A stretch of 64,000 bases of DNA from Rhynchonema sp. JSB1_4 (GCA_030248065.1 JASAMV010008520.1:1-64000); one strand, 5' to 3'. Shown: positions 24,201 through 33,454, counted from the first letter of the stretch. The notes: a model not told the origin generated them from the sequence alone. Program-made: numbers and translations.

Positions 24201-26773
24201 CGTGAAGCGATTAAGTCCGTATAAAGAGCCCCAACAGCTATGTACATATATATCAACACCAAAACGAACCAAACACGAAACTTCTTGAGTGTCAAAAATT
24301 CACGCGCGGTAGATCTTTTCCGGTTTCCGTGTGGAGGATTTGCTCAAGAATAAGCATGCGATCCCAAAAAAAAAGAAATGTGGATAGTGTTTGCATACAC
24401 CGATGCTCTTGTGGACGTGGTTTGTTGTCATAATGGAATGAGTCTTTTTTCGACCGATTTACCACACGAATGTTTTTACTCCCAACGTTTCGTGACCGAC
24501 TGAGGACACTTTCTCAAGGGAAAAACCTGCAAAAAGACAAGGCAAGAAAAGATCACGAAAAAACTAGAAAAAAGAGAAAAGAGAGAAAATTAAGAAAACA
24601 TGAGAGCTAAGTGCATGCGACCAACAATCAGAGAGACGTAAACCTCCAGTATCATTGAGCTTTGGTTTGTGCAGTTGAATGTAGAGCGTTTCAGCCCATC
24701 GCAGCTGGTGTTCATTACGCTCTTGGGCCAGGATGGTGATGTTGTCTTGTGAGATTGTGTGAGTTGGGCAGACTAGCAGGTGAGCAGTCAGGCCAGACAC
24801 GTTCTCAGTCATGTGTCGCACTTGTTTGGTGTGCTCTGCGACGCGCATGTGCAATGGGCGAATGGTTTGTCCAACATAGGACTTGCCACAAGAACATTGA
24901 ATCTTGTAGACAACACCCGACTTGTCCATTTTGTCCTGATGAGGGCGCTTTACACCAGAATAGTAGAGGCGCGTGCCCAGTTGGTTGTTCTGTGTGAAAC
25001 CGACGTTGATGTCTTGGTCTGATATTCTTGGTCTTCAATAGTGAACTTGATGCCAAACAATTCCACAACTACATAAACACTGTGGATGATGACATCAAAT
25101 TCACGATTGAATTTGCTGTTGATGGTGCTATTCCATTTCTGGATATTTTGATTACCAAATCGGGCACCTCTCTCACTACCAAACCATATCGCAAACCTAC
25201 AAATTGTGGCCGCTATATCAACTTCAACTCCTTCGCCCCTCGGTCTATTGTCTCTAGTGTTGAGACTTCTCTCAAATTCCGTGCTCTCTCTTATTGTGCC
25301 AATCAATCTGATCTCAATTCTGAGTTTTCGGTTATTTTTGACACTCTCACATGCAACAATTACCTCAGGAAATTTATATCTCGTGTTTTGAATTGTCCTC
25401 CCACTGTTATGCCCAAACGTCAACGTCCCAGTCTGCGTCTGCTCTACAACGGAGTGGTCTCCCTGAAGATCAGGCACTTTCTTCGCAAGCACAACAGCAA
25501 CGTCGGTTTCACACAGAACAACCAACTGGGCACGCGCCTCTACTATTCTGGTGTAAAGCGCCCTCATCAGGACAAAATGGACAAGTCGGGTGTTGTCTAC
25601 AAGATTCAATGTTCTTGTGGCAAGTCCTATGTTGGACAAACCATTCGCCCATTGCACATGCGCGTCGCAGAGCACACCAAACAAGTGCGACACATGACTG
25701 AGAACGTGTCTGGCCTGACTGCTCACCTGCTAGTCTGCCCAACTCACACAATCTCACAAGACAACATCACCATCCTGGCCCAAGAGCGTAATGAACACCA
25801 GCTGCGATGGGCTGAAACGCTCTACATTCAACTGCACAAACCAAAGCTCAATGATACTGGAGGTTTACGTCTCTCTGATTGTTGGTCGCATGCACTTAGC
25901 TCTCATGTTTTCTGAATTTTCTCTCTTTTCTCTTTTTTCTAGTTTTTTCGTGATCTTTTCTTGCCTTGTCTTTTTGCAGGTTTTTCCCTTGAGAAAGTGT
26001 CCTCAGTCGGTCACGAAACGTTGGGAGTAAAAACATTCGTGTGGTAAATCGGTCGAAAAAAGACTCATTCAACAAAGAAATGTGGAGATTTGATCCGAAT
26101 TTTCAAGGACGAGGTCGTTGTGCACGACATCGAGGGTCGCGGCGAGGAGCACTTCCTGACCGAGGCGGGCTACAAGGCGAAGAAGAAGAAGGCAAGGAAG
26201 AAGCCGCCGAACACCCCCCCAAAACCACCAAAGAAACCGAAAGAGCTCGAAAAGATCGACGAGACGAAAAGCGCCGCCGTCGGATCTGGGTAGGCAGAAC
26301 ATTAGTAACCGCTCACTCACAGTTGCTGTTTATGCTCAAAAGACGGTTGAAAACCACGGCCAAGCAGTTAGGGTTTAGGCCTGCATCTTAGGCCTAAGTG
26401 TATGACTGTGCCGGAGCGTAAAATGTTGCTGGGTTCTGGTACGCATATAGCAGTGTCACAAATGCTGGAACACGAAATGAAAAATACAATTAATGCTAAC
26501 AGCCTACATATTTGCAGTGAAATATCCAGCAGTGAAAAGAGCGACTGGTCGGACGCTGACCGAACCGAGAAGACCGAAACGTTTGTTTCTAGTTTTGTTC
26601 TCTTTATGAACAGTTTTTACGCTTGGCACGTGATAACGTTATTGTTTCATAGTACCCTTCTAAGAAGTTGAATAGAGGCTCAAACAGGACAAAATTTCAG
26701 GTCCGAGGTGGCGTCAAAACGGAACGATGGCCAGGAGGATTCGTCGAGTTCCAGTGAGGAGGATGAGAAGTAA
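12247..26773 (+). CDS. Gene A: selectin-like receptor (CTLD, 15 CCP-like modules, TM, Lys/Pro-rich tail)
   Basis: 28 exons: 12247-12534, 12617-12839, 16198-16413, 17800-18024, 18361-18423, 18549-18686, 18799-18884, 18955-19114, 19178-19405, 19488-19727, 19838-20056, 20136-20230, 20273-20459, 20535-20753, 20845-20906, 20970-21144, 21235-21486, 21564-21818, 21888-22031, 22102-22164, 22259-22359, 22409-22571, 22646-22774, 23089-23151, 23224-23402, 23753-23956, 26108-26289, 26701-26773. All phases agree and give 1543 residues. Leader about 1-21 (SISFLLLLITTCAAA); C-type-lectin-like fold about 25-170 (DSCYTVY, WLGARIHEG, GCLAYW, FICENK) without the EPN/QPD or WND calcium-sugar motifs; 15 CCP-like modules about 171-1331, mostly one per phase 1-1 exon beginning Ala/Gly-Cys; helix about 1335-1360; cytoplasmic tail with KKKKARKKPP and an acidic SSSSEEDEK end. 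Weakest join: the end of exon 4, where module 2 lacks its last Cys. Intron 26 holds a Penelope-like element. Probable cell-surface recognition or adhesion receptor (inferred). Confidence 0.8.
12840..13099. other. Start of gene A intron 2
   Basis: Intron 2 (12840-16197) is long for this gene and holds several elements listed separately. This first part shows nothing distinctive. Confidence 0.4.
13100..13717. mobile_element. Remnant of hAT-like family 1 with a nested hairpin element
   Basis: The region aligns by eye with the interior of the element at 1395-2058 (shared GACTGTTGGATCGCACC and GTGTGACATGTCAATTAAAG-type words) and keeps the right end TTTTTCCAACCCTG at 13717. The left end is missing. 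About 13195-13495 is an insertion absent from the other copy, with inverted ends around GCGATTAGA and TCTAATCGC and GAGCAGATAAACGCGGAATG-type arms. Confidence 0.6.
14280..14420. repeat. GC-rich inverted repeat in gene A intron 2
   Basis: Repeated and inverted words GACCCGCGCCCCG, AACGCGGGGCGGGTCAG and TTTCTGACCCGCGCCCCG occur within 140 bp, next to the tRNA-like sequence. A related GGGTCAGAAACGTATTCCAC occurs at about 13073. Confidence 0.45.
14424..14505 (-). tRNA. tRNA-like sequence (pseudogene or tRNA-derived SINE head)
   Basis: Read on the minus strand this begins GTTCCCGTAGCTCAGTTGGT (acceptor and D arm with the A box) and ends with GGTTCGAGTCC (B box) and CGGGAGC, which closes the acceptor. 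D arm (GCTC/GAGC) and T arm (GGAGG/CCTTC) pair well. The anticodon region is too long, 82 nt overall, and folds into no standard anticodon arm. I read this as a decayed tRNA or a tRNA-derived repeat. No anticodon is assigned. Confidence 0.5.
14770..15195. mobile_element. Palindromic MITE-like element in gene A intron 2
   Basis: The outer sequences CGCATTTGTGTTCACAATTC and ATGGTGAACACAAATGCGCA are inverted. Inside, GAAAATGGAAATG-type and CATTTCCATTTTC-type tracts pair. No open frame has sense. Target duplications were not identified. A related, shorter hairpin lies at 49370-49590. Confidence 0.5.
15484..16083. mobile_element. Foldback MITE, GGGTGATATTTTTGAAACGG family
   Basis: About 150-bp terminal arms, starting GGGTGATATTTTTGAAACGG and ending in its near-complement, contain repeated GGTGTAAAGGTCAGTTGGGT and TCGGTCGAAAGCTCGGTGT. 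The same family is at 27332-27557. No clear target duplication. It ends 114 bp before the first CCP exon of gene A. Confidence 0.7.
16414..17799. other. Gene A intron 3, no further feature seen
   Basis: This is a 1.4-kb intron between the first and second CCP exons. I checked both strands for additional CCP exons (phase-1 acceptor followed by Ala-Cys) and found none that were convincing. Confidence 0.4.
22795..22990. mobile_element. Small inverted element with TTAGGC-type core in gene A intron
   Basis: The ends (GTCAATTTGGTCCCGACCAC and its imperfect complement near 22960-22990) are inverted. The core has GGATTAGGCTTAGCG and AAGCCTAAGCCTAAACCTAA, i.e. nematode telomere-type hexamers. It splits the exon pair of the last CCP module. 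Confidence 0.5.
24436..26071 (+). mobile_element. Penelope-like retroelement with 570-bp inverted arms
   Basis: The left arm (24436-25005) is the inverted copy of the right arm (25502-26071). Between and into the right arm runs a plus-strand frame (25028-25915) with the C-terminal part of a Penelope-type reverse transcriptase (FLDILITKSG, PYRKPTN) followed by a GIY-YIG endonuclease (VVYKIQCSCGKSYVGQTI). The catalytic reverse transcriptase core is missing. The left arm carries a second GIY-YIG frame on the minus strand (24929-24564). The word AAAGAAATGTGGA occurs on both sides (about 24372 and 26076) and may be the target duplication. It lies in intron 26 of gene A. Confidence 0.85.
25028..25915 (+). 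CDS. Penelope-like element: reverse transcriptase end plus GIY-YIG nuclease
   Basis: The frame has 295 residues. Residues about 1-130 resemble the region after the palm in Penelope-like reverse transcriptases (FNSELDAKQFHNYINTVDDD, FLDILI, YRKPTNCGRYINF). Residues about 190-280 form the GIY-YIG nuclease with the CxC spacing IQCSCGKSYVGQT, the helix RVAEHTKQVRH and the WAETLYIQLHKPKLN end. It lacks the YADD-bearing core and so cannot be an autonomous retroelement. The frame is antisense to a long minus-strand shadow frame, which I ignore. Confidence 0.8.
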   Translation: MVFNSELDAKQFHNYINTVDDDIKFTIEFAVDGAIPFLDILITKSGTSLTTKPYRKPTNCGRYINFNSFAPRSIVSSVETSLKFRALSYCANQSDLNSEFSVIFDTLTCNNYLRKFISRVLNCPPTVMPKRQRPSLRLLYNGVVSLKIRHFLRKHNSNVGFTQNNQLGTRLYYSGVKRPHQDKMDKSGVVYKIQCSCGKSYVGQTIRPLHMRVAEHTKQVRHMTENVSGLTAHLLVCPTHTISQDNITILAQERNEHQLRWAETLYIQLHKPKLNDTGGLRLSDCWSHALSSHVF

Positions 26774-27331
26774 AAAGAGGCCGAAAAAGTAAAAAAAGAA
26801 GTAAGAAAAGAAGTAAGAAAGTAAAAAAATTGAAATGATTTCTGTAATTAATGGCCTAAAGTATGTGGTAAATGCGATGTAAGGTAAGTCTAATGCATTT
26901 TTTTTCTCTTCTCTACTAACAGTATCACAATATGTATGGTGCAGAATGAATTTGGGCCTTGAAATGTGTGAAGTAATATTAATTTGGCCCTTGCAATGTG
27001 CAAAGTAAAAATCTTCTGTTCTCTTCTTTCTGATGCCATTGCAATGTAAAAGCACATTTTTTCTCTTCTTTTGACTCTGGTAAAAATATCACAAGATGCT
27101 GTAACAATTATTTTCTTGCAATGTAGTAAAATGCAGTAAAATCAATGGGAATTTCTTTCGTTACCGTCCGTATGCGGCTGTGACCCAGACCACGGCGGAC
27201 ATTCTCTAAAAAAATTCAAACTTTTTTTAATTACTTTCAGTTTTGCCATCAAATCAGAAGCACAAAGATTGCTTTTCGTTAGCAGAGACGTGGCGCAATA
27301 CATGATACAAGAAATGCATTGTTAAGCTATT
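26774..27331. other. Gene A 3' flank, duplicated at 37476-37800
   Basis: The AT-rich stretch after the gene A stop matches, with small indels, the sequence following the pseudogene tail exon at 37397-37475. No poly(A) signal was singled out with confidence. Confidence 0.5.
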
Positions 27332-27557
27332 GGGTGGAATTTTCGAAACGGTGTAAAGGTCAGTTGGGCGTAAAAGTCGGTGTAAAGTTCGGTCGAAAGC
27401 TCGGTCGGCGCAGCTCGGTGTAAACGTGAAACATTGCATGTTATTAACGTGGAATGTTTCAAGTTTACACCGAGGTCTTTCACAATGAGCTGTCGACCGA
27501 GCTTTCCACCGACCTTTACACCCAACTGACCTTTTCACCGTTTCGAAAATATCACCC
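27332..27557. mobile_element. Foldback MITE, same family as 15484-16083
   Basis: The inverted arms begin GGGTGGAATTTTCGAAACGG and end CGTTTCGAAAATATCACCC, containing GTGTAAAGGTCAGTTGGGCG and TCGGTCGAAAGCTCGGT. It is a 226-bp deletion derivative of the 600-bp copy. Confidence 0.7.
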
Positions 27558-27639
27558 ATAATCGTCGTGGTAAAGCTAGCGTACACTTATAAATGTTCCA
27601 CTTGCTGATTCACACGCATTTGACAGCACACGACGCACA

Positions 27640-28100
27640 TCTGATATTGGTCGCACAATGACTATAAGAATACATCCAAAAATTTTCCTGAATGGAAAAG
27701 CACTTCTCGCTGCAGATCACAAGCGTTCTATGTACAGTTTTTTCCAAAACATTTCTGCCGATATCACAGTCAAGTTGCTTGAACTCTGTGAGCAGAAATG
27801 TTTTTGAAAAAACAGAACGCTTGTGATCTGCAGCGAGACGTGCAGGAAATTTTTTTGGATGGCTTCTTATATAGTCATTGTGCGACCAGTATACGCTTGC
27901 ACTCGTGGCAGAAGGGCATCACCGGTTGATAGAGATGCATCTCATCTGAAATATCCTGCTGGGCATGAGGTCAAGATAACAGATGAAACGACATGATACC
28001 AATCTGAGAACGGACGAAACCGGGTCCGAGTTAAAGCTGCTGGTTAACAACCCTTCGACCGCGCTTGATCTTGGGGGTAGTATATATAAACAAAGGTCGG
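27640..28100. repeat. Dispersed repeat block, copies at 32345-32640 and 32820-32960
   Basis: Long words such as AACTCTGTGAGCAGAAATG, GGTCGCACAATGACTATA and GCATCTCATCTGAAATATCC recur at 32.35-32.64 kb. TTCGACCGCGCTTGATCTTG recurs at 32.9 kb. The part at 27700-27870 is itself an inverted repeat around TTCTGTTTTTTCAAAAAC-type arms. This looks like shattered copies of one larger element. Confidence 0.5.
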
Positions 28101-28158
28101 ACATCGTGTTACTACCCCACCTTGTGGTACCCCACCCCCACCCCGCATGTTGTTTTAC

Positions 28159-28588
28159 GGGTGGAATTCACAAAACAAAGTCAAGCTCAACGTCAAAGTT
28201 CACCGTCAAGCTCAAAGTCACGTGTAAAATAACGGTGAACTTTCACGAGTTCACCGTCAACCTCACCGTCATGTTCACCGTCAACTTGAAAGTCAAGCTG
28301 AATGTTTCGCTCGCACTGGCACACAACAATGTTTCACTGCAACACAGTGCTGTGCTGCATTGTAGTGTGTTGCCACAGCACAGCCTGTGCTAATTTTAAC
28401 GTGAAAAGCTTAGTTTGGTTGGCCGACAGTTTTTCCATTCCCATTGCAAGCCTGACGTTGAACTTTGACGGTGAGCTTGACGGTGAACTCGCGGTAGCTC
28501 ACCGTCATTTTACACGTGTCTTGATTTTGACGGTGAACTTGGACGTTGAGCTTGACGGTGAGCTTGACTTTGTTTTGTGAATTCCAGC
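28159..28588. mobile_element. Foldback element with GTCAAGCTCAACGTC-type subrepeats
   Basis: The left end GGGTGGAATTCACAAAACAA and right end TTGTTTTGTGAATTCCAGCC are inverted. Both arms hold direct subrepeats of the GTCAAGCTCA / CTTGACGGTGAG type. The spacer is about 28310-28440. A terminal fragment is at 974-1009. Confidence 0.65.
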
Positions 28589-28769
28589 CAATGTGTGAGC
28601 TGTGTAGGGTTTTGAAAACTGGGTTGCTGTCAACATCAGGAAGCAACCAATCGGCAAGTAACCAATCGCCAACCAGATTAAGGCGGAGTAAAACGATGTT
28701 CATTCTTTGTTTATATCAACTACCCTCCAGATGAAGCGCGGTCGAAGGGTTGTTAACCAGCAGCTTTCA

Positions 28770-28805
28770 GTCTAAGCCTAAGCCTAAGACCAAGCCTAAG
28801 CCTGA
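28770..28805. repeat. Telomere-type hexamers (TTAGGC, complement)
   Basis: AGTCTAAGCCTAAGCCTAAG and the following AAGCCTAAGCCT are short runs of the nematode telomere unit with variants. The same sequence lies at 33455-33495 at the equivalent place in a duplicated block. Confidence 0.6.
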
Positions 28806-28850
28806 GAAAAAGGGAAGCCAATTTTGAAACTGGATTAGCTTTTCCCAAAA

Positions 28851-29115
28851 TGCATCTACCATCTCCTTCCTGCTGTTGCTCGTCACCGTGCCTTTGATCA
28901 ATACCGCCGTGTCTCAGAACATTGATGAAGACCCCTTCAATACCGAGTGCAACGAAGCAAAGGTCCAGGCGACTCTTCTAAAGGATGACAAGCGCAGCGC
29001 CTATGTGGTTGGCTACAATATGAAAAAGAGGAAAGCAAGGAAGAAGCCGCCGAAGAAACCGAAAGCGCTCGAAAACATCGACGAGACAAAAAGGGCCGCC
29101 GTCGGAGCTGGGTAG
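28851..29115 (+). pseudogene. Receptor pseudogene 1: leader joined to basic tail
   Basis: The frame reads ISFLLLLVTVPLINTAVSQN (a leader like that of the pseudogene at 36453), then about 30 residues, then VVGYNMKKRKARKKPPKKP and IDETKRAAVGAG, i.e. the gene A-type cytoplasmic tail, ending at TAG where gene A has its GTAGGC donor. There is no extracellular domain or transmembrane segment. The ATG just upstream (28854) is out of frame. It is probably an internally deleted or rearranged copy. Confidence 0.55.
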
Positions 29116-29420
29116 GCTGGGTAGGCCTGCCAGCAGCAGTTTATGCTCAAAAGCAGGGTTGAAAAAAATGCCACGCCTGCACCCGTGGCAGAAAGGCATC
29201 GCCGGTTGATAGAGCTGCATCTCATCTGAAATATCCTGCTGGGCATGAGGTCAAGAAACCAGATGACACGACATGATACCAGAAAGGACAAATCGACTAC
29301 TCCGAGTTAAGTTTTTTGCAAGCTGAGCAAATGATTACTTAAACAATTGGCAGGAAGAAACTCTCACAAGATGAGCATCGGAGAAAAAACACACTGCCCC
29401 CGTTGCAAATCATAGACGGT

Positions 29421-29760
29421 GGCCGGGCAATTGAGCAAGACCAGCTTGAGCAAGACCACTTTGAGCAAGAAAAAAAGAGCAGAGCCAAAAGGGCAAAGCC
29501 CAAATAAGGGCAAGACCAAAAGGGCAAAGCCCAAATAAGGGCAAGACCAAAAGGGCAAAGCCCAAATAAGAGCAAGACCAAAACGGCAATACCAAAAGGG
29601 CCATTCCAAAAGGGCAATACCAAAAGGGCAAGACCAAAAGGGCAATACCTAAAGGGCAAAGTCCAAAAGGGCAAAGTCCACGACGGCAAGACCAAAAGGG
29701 CAATGTCCAAGAGGGCAAGACCAAAAGGGAAAGACCAAAAGGGCAAAGTCCAATTATCGC
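29421..29760. repeat. 15-bp minisatellite array (GGGCAAGACCAAAAG), inverted partner of 31795-32355
   Basis: About 20 degenerate tandem copies of a 15-bp unit (GGGCAAGACCAAAAG and GGGCAATACCAAAAG variants), introduced by GGTGGCCGGGCAATTGAGCA, which is the terminal sequence of the element at 53096-53389. The adjacent 29740-29805 is the inverse of 31750-31815. Long open frames here come only from the period being a multiple of three. Confidence 0.75.
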
Positions 29761-29805
29761 ATTACAATACGTTGTTCAGTCAGGCAATTGATTCCACATT
29801 ATATT

Positions 29806-30324
29806 TGTAGCGTTTTGGTATGCATTTTATAGCATTTAGCATTACATTTTGCTGTCACCTTACAAGATCAGGAATAAATCATAGCTTTCTTGGGTCAATT
29901 GTATCCTTGTGAGCTGTGTCTTCATGAGTTGACTTATTTTTCTTGGTAGCAAATATTCTGCCACAGTGCTGTAAATCACTTAGTTGACTCAAGTTTCACC
30001 GTGCAGAAATGCATACAGGCACCTGCAAAGCTGCGAATGTCAAAATGCTGCTGTCACCGATGACCTGGCAACACAACATGTCGAAACAGTCCCTGAAATA
30101 ATCAGACGGCATATCTTCACGATTTTGTGTTGCATGGCCCAGTGGTACGGCCACCTGCTTCGATTTCCACATTTCTTCTTGCCGTGGTGTTTGCGTCCGG
30201 CAGCGTGTATTCACATTCTGAATTAAAGAATAAAAAATCGCCATCATTAAATAATCCTTTAGTTTAATGACATCACATCTCTTTCAAGGGTATGCGGTTT
30301 GTTACGCTTCTTGCCACGTACATG
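29806..30324. other. Spacer inside the 29.4-32.4 kb inverted pair
   Basis: No gene, RNA or repeat was recognised. Confidence 0.4.
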
Positions 30325-30326
30325 TA

Positions 30327-30684
30327 TAGTCGAGCCACGAGCTCATGAGACGACTTTTTGAAAGCTTGCTTGGCCAAATTCAAAAAAATGCGCCGACTAC
30401 ACGTGTTTTCGCAAACAAAAGAAAAAGATTGGCCGAGAGAGGTGATGACAAGTTCCAGCTGGCTGACCTCAATTTGTTGCGTGCTTACGCGAACAGCGAC
30501 GTCGTTCAACACACAAATGTTTTGGGAGTCAAAAGGGAATTTACGTACCGAGGTATAGAGCGTGTTTGAAAAAATACGTGCGTTTCTCTTTCTTTCATTT
30601 CCGAAATACGTGGAACCGGAACATTATTGGATCCGTACAAGTCAACTTCAAAATAAGTCGTCTCATGAGTTCGTGGCTGGACTA
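30327..30684. mobile_element. MITE, TAGTC family with TA duplication
   Basis: The inverted ends TAGTCGAGCCACGAGCTCAT and its near-complement ending GACTA are flanked by TA on both sides (30325-30326 and 30685-30686). The arms resemble those of the copies at 53826 and 63067 (CATCAGCTCATG). No coding sense. Confidence 0.65.
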
Positions 30685-31042
30685 TACTGCTGTTTCACTG
30701 TGTGAATTGTGCCTTTCTTGAATATCAAGGTTGACACGTTGCATGACATATGAATATCGTGGGGTGATCCGTGATCACCGTTTCAATGAAAAGCAGTGTG
30801 TGATTTTTAACAGTATACGTAGTTTAACATCATTGTTGCGTATTTGCTCATGGGCGATGCCCACTGAGCAGGCGTGTTCGCACCAAACCTCGTCCGCTCA
30901 GCTGATGTTTTTGCATTGGCACAGACGCGCGGTATCCACGGCCACAGCTTTCCCTCTCTTTGAAGCAATGCATTGCACGCATGAGAAACAAAATTCAAAA
31001 TGCAGAGTGCTAAAAAAACAAGGTGAATTTTACACCCTAAAG

Positions 31043-31738
31043 CAGGGTTGAAAAAAAAATTTTTATTAACGAGCTTTTTTTAAAATAATTTTTTTTTGAT
31101 TTTTGTGACGTAAATTTTTTTTATTAGAAAAAGTGTTGCAAACGATGTTTCAGGATAAATGAAATCGATGCAACATATTTTTCAAAAATTGAAAAATTTT
31201 CGTCTGAGACCCAACTTGTGTGGTGACACCCGGTAGCATTGTGCAGATTCTATGGAATCCTACCAGTCTGAGGTTGATGTTGACTAACGATGTTACTCTA
31301 ATGTATTGTAGCATGCCGTACAACGTATTTTAATGCATCTAATGCCGTATATCTGATATACGACCATCAAAATATCGATTACAGCCCAAATCTTGCGTGT
31401 CAGATCGACTTTGCGCGCCCGGTTTTGCACCAGACCTATGTATATACAAATGTGTAGTAGCATGCAGTGGTACATTATCGGTGCCACATCACTATAAAAG
31501 ACCATCCCCGCGCATCCCTGTACTGATTTGGGGACAATACAGGGCGCCGCAGGCGCGATTTTGGAAAAATTGTCCCGTCCACAGAAAATAAGTGCCAATT
31601 TTTTGCCTCGAAAAAGGCCATTTTGGACATTTCAGCCCATTTTGGGCAACTTTTTTTATTAAAAAAAGCAAAATCTGAGTTTCAAAAAAAATTTTTTTTT
31701 AAATTTTTTTAATTAACCACTTTTTTGAAACAACCCTG
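31043..31738. mobile_element. hAT-like MITE, family 1
   Basis: The ends are CAGGGTTGAAAAAAAAATTT and ...TTTTGAAACAACCCTG, with the exact 8-bp duplication CCCTAAAG (31035-31042 and 31739-31746). The interior has A/T tracts and no transposase. Confidence 0.85.
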
Positions 31739-31794
31739 CCCTAAAGTGCTACAAACAGTGGAATCAAGGTCCAATTGCCTGAACAACGTGTTGT

Positions 31795-32355
31795 AATATG
31801 CGATAATTGGACTTTGCCCCGTTGGTCTTGCCCTCTTGGACTTTGCCCTTTTGGACGTTGCCCTTTTGGTCTTGCCCTTTTGGTCCTGCCCTTTTGGTAT
31901 TGCCCTTTTGGTATTGCCCTTTTGGTCTTGCCCTTTTGGTCCTGCCCTTTTGGTGTTGCCCTTTTGGACTTGCCCTTTTGGTCTTGCCCTTTTGGTATCG
32001 CCCTTTTGGACTTGCTCTTATTTGGGCTTTGCCCTTTTGGTCTTGCCCTTTTGGTCCTGCCCTTTTGGTATTGCCCTTTTGGTCTTGCCCTTTTGGTCTT
32101 GCCCTTTTGGTCCTGCCCTTTTGGTATTGCCCTTTTGGTATTGCCCTTTTGGTCTTGCCCTTTTGGTCCTGCCCTTTTGGTATTGCCCTTTTGGTCTTGC
32201 CCTTTTGGTCTTGCCCTTTTGGTATCGCCCTTTTGGACTTGCTCTTATTTGGGCTTTGCCCTTTTGGTCTTGCCCTTTTGGTCCTGCCCTTTTGGTATTG
32301 CCCTTTTGGTCTTGCCCTTTTGGTATTGCCCTTTTGGTCTTGCTCTTATTTGGGC
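31795..32355. repeat. 15-bp minisatellite array (CCCTTTTGGTCTTGC)
   Basis: About 36 tandem units of CCCTTTTGGTCTTGC with TATTGC, CCTGC and GACTTGC variants, plus a longer TTGCTCTTATTTGGGCTTTG variant at intervals. It is the inverse of the array at 29421-29760. All three forward frames are open for over 180 codons because the period is 15. Confidence 0.8.
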
Positions 32356-32639
32356 TCTTGAACTCTGTGAGCAGAAATGTTTTTTGAAAAAACAGAACGC
32401 TTGTGATCTGCAGCGAGACGTGCAGGAAAATTTTTTGGATGGATTCTTATATAGTCATTGTGCGACCAGTATACGCTTGCACTCGTGGCAGAAAGGCATC
32501 GCCGGTTGATAGAGATGCATCTCATCTGAAATATCCTGCTGGGCATGAGGTCAAGATAACAGATGACACAACATGATATTGGTCGCACAATGACTATATA
32601 AGAATTGGTCAAATTTTTTTCCTGAATCGTGAAGAGGGA

Positions 32640-33454
32640 AAGTTACGGGGCAATGACGTTGCGTTGCGTGATCGCACACAAAGTATGTAGTAAAGAGAAT
32701 GTTTCAGACCTGCGGCAACGTGATTGATCTCCTAGATTATTTTTAGCTGAAAATGTTTTGTCAAAAATACAAGTAGCTTAGTGGTTAAGGTTGAACCTGA
32801 AGATCAGGGTAGATGAATTCTGATTTAGTCATTGTGCGACCAATACCAATCTGAGAAAGGACGAAACCGGGTCCGAGTTAAAGCTGCTGGTTAACAACCC
32901 TTCGACCGCGCTTGATCTTGGGGGTAGTATATATAAACAAAGGTTGGGCATCGTGTTACTATGTTTCTACCCCCACCTTAATCTGGCGAGCCGATTGGTT
33001 GCTTCCTGATGTTTCACGGCCACGTTGAGGTTTGCCCCTGGTGAAAAAAACCGAAAAAATTTGAAACGCTGCTGTGACACGAATAGATTGTTTCAAAGTT
33101 TGATGCTGGAGTGACAGCAACCTCCAATTATCAAGTCCCTTGTTTATGCTTCCCAGTTTTCAAAACCCTACACAGCTCACACAATGTTTACCACAACATG
33201 CGCAAGGCAGCCAAGCGCACACCCAACGACAACACACCGCCGGCACAGCGGCAAGCTTCGTGTATTGGAATGCCTGCCCTGCGCATGTTGTGGTACACAT
33301 TGTGTGAGCTGTCTGTCAACATCAGGAAGCAACCAATCGGCAAGCAACCAATCGCCAACCAGATTAAGGTGGAGTAAAACGATGTCCATTCTTTGTTTAT
33401 ATCTACTACCCTCCAGATGTAGCGCGGTCGAAGGGTTGTTAACCAGCAGCTTTA
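32640..33454. other. Mosaic of repeat fragments
   Basis: The interval contains a copy of the 27.98-28.09 kb block (about 32850-32960) and, from about 33290, a copy of 28620-28800. A hairpin with ACAATGTTTACCACAACATGCG against CGCATGTTGTGG-type sequence lies at about 33180-33310. No gene recognised. Confidence 0.45.

Noticed and set aside
24950..25726. 258-residue minus-strand frame
   Set aside because: Antisense shadow of the Penelope-like frame, extended by the palindrome.
29339..29746. Minus-strand frames of 93-135 residues with the same repeats
   Set aside because: The inverted copy of the same 15-bp minisatellite.
31775..32509. Three overlapping plus-strand frames of 183-244 residues (repeats like LPFWSCPFG)
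   Set aside because: They are created by a 15-bp tandem repeat, which keeps all three frames open; no start context, splice logic or composition of a real protein.
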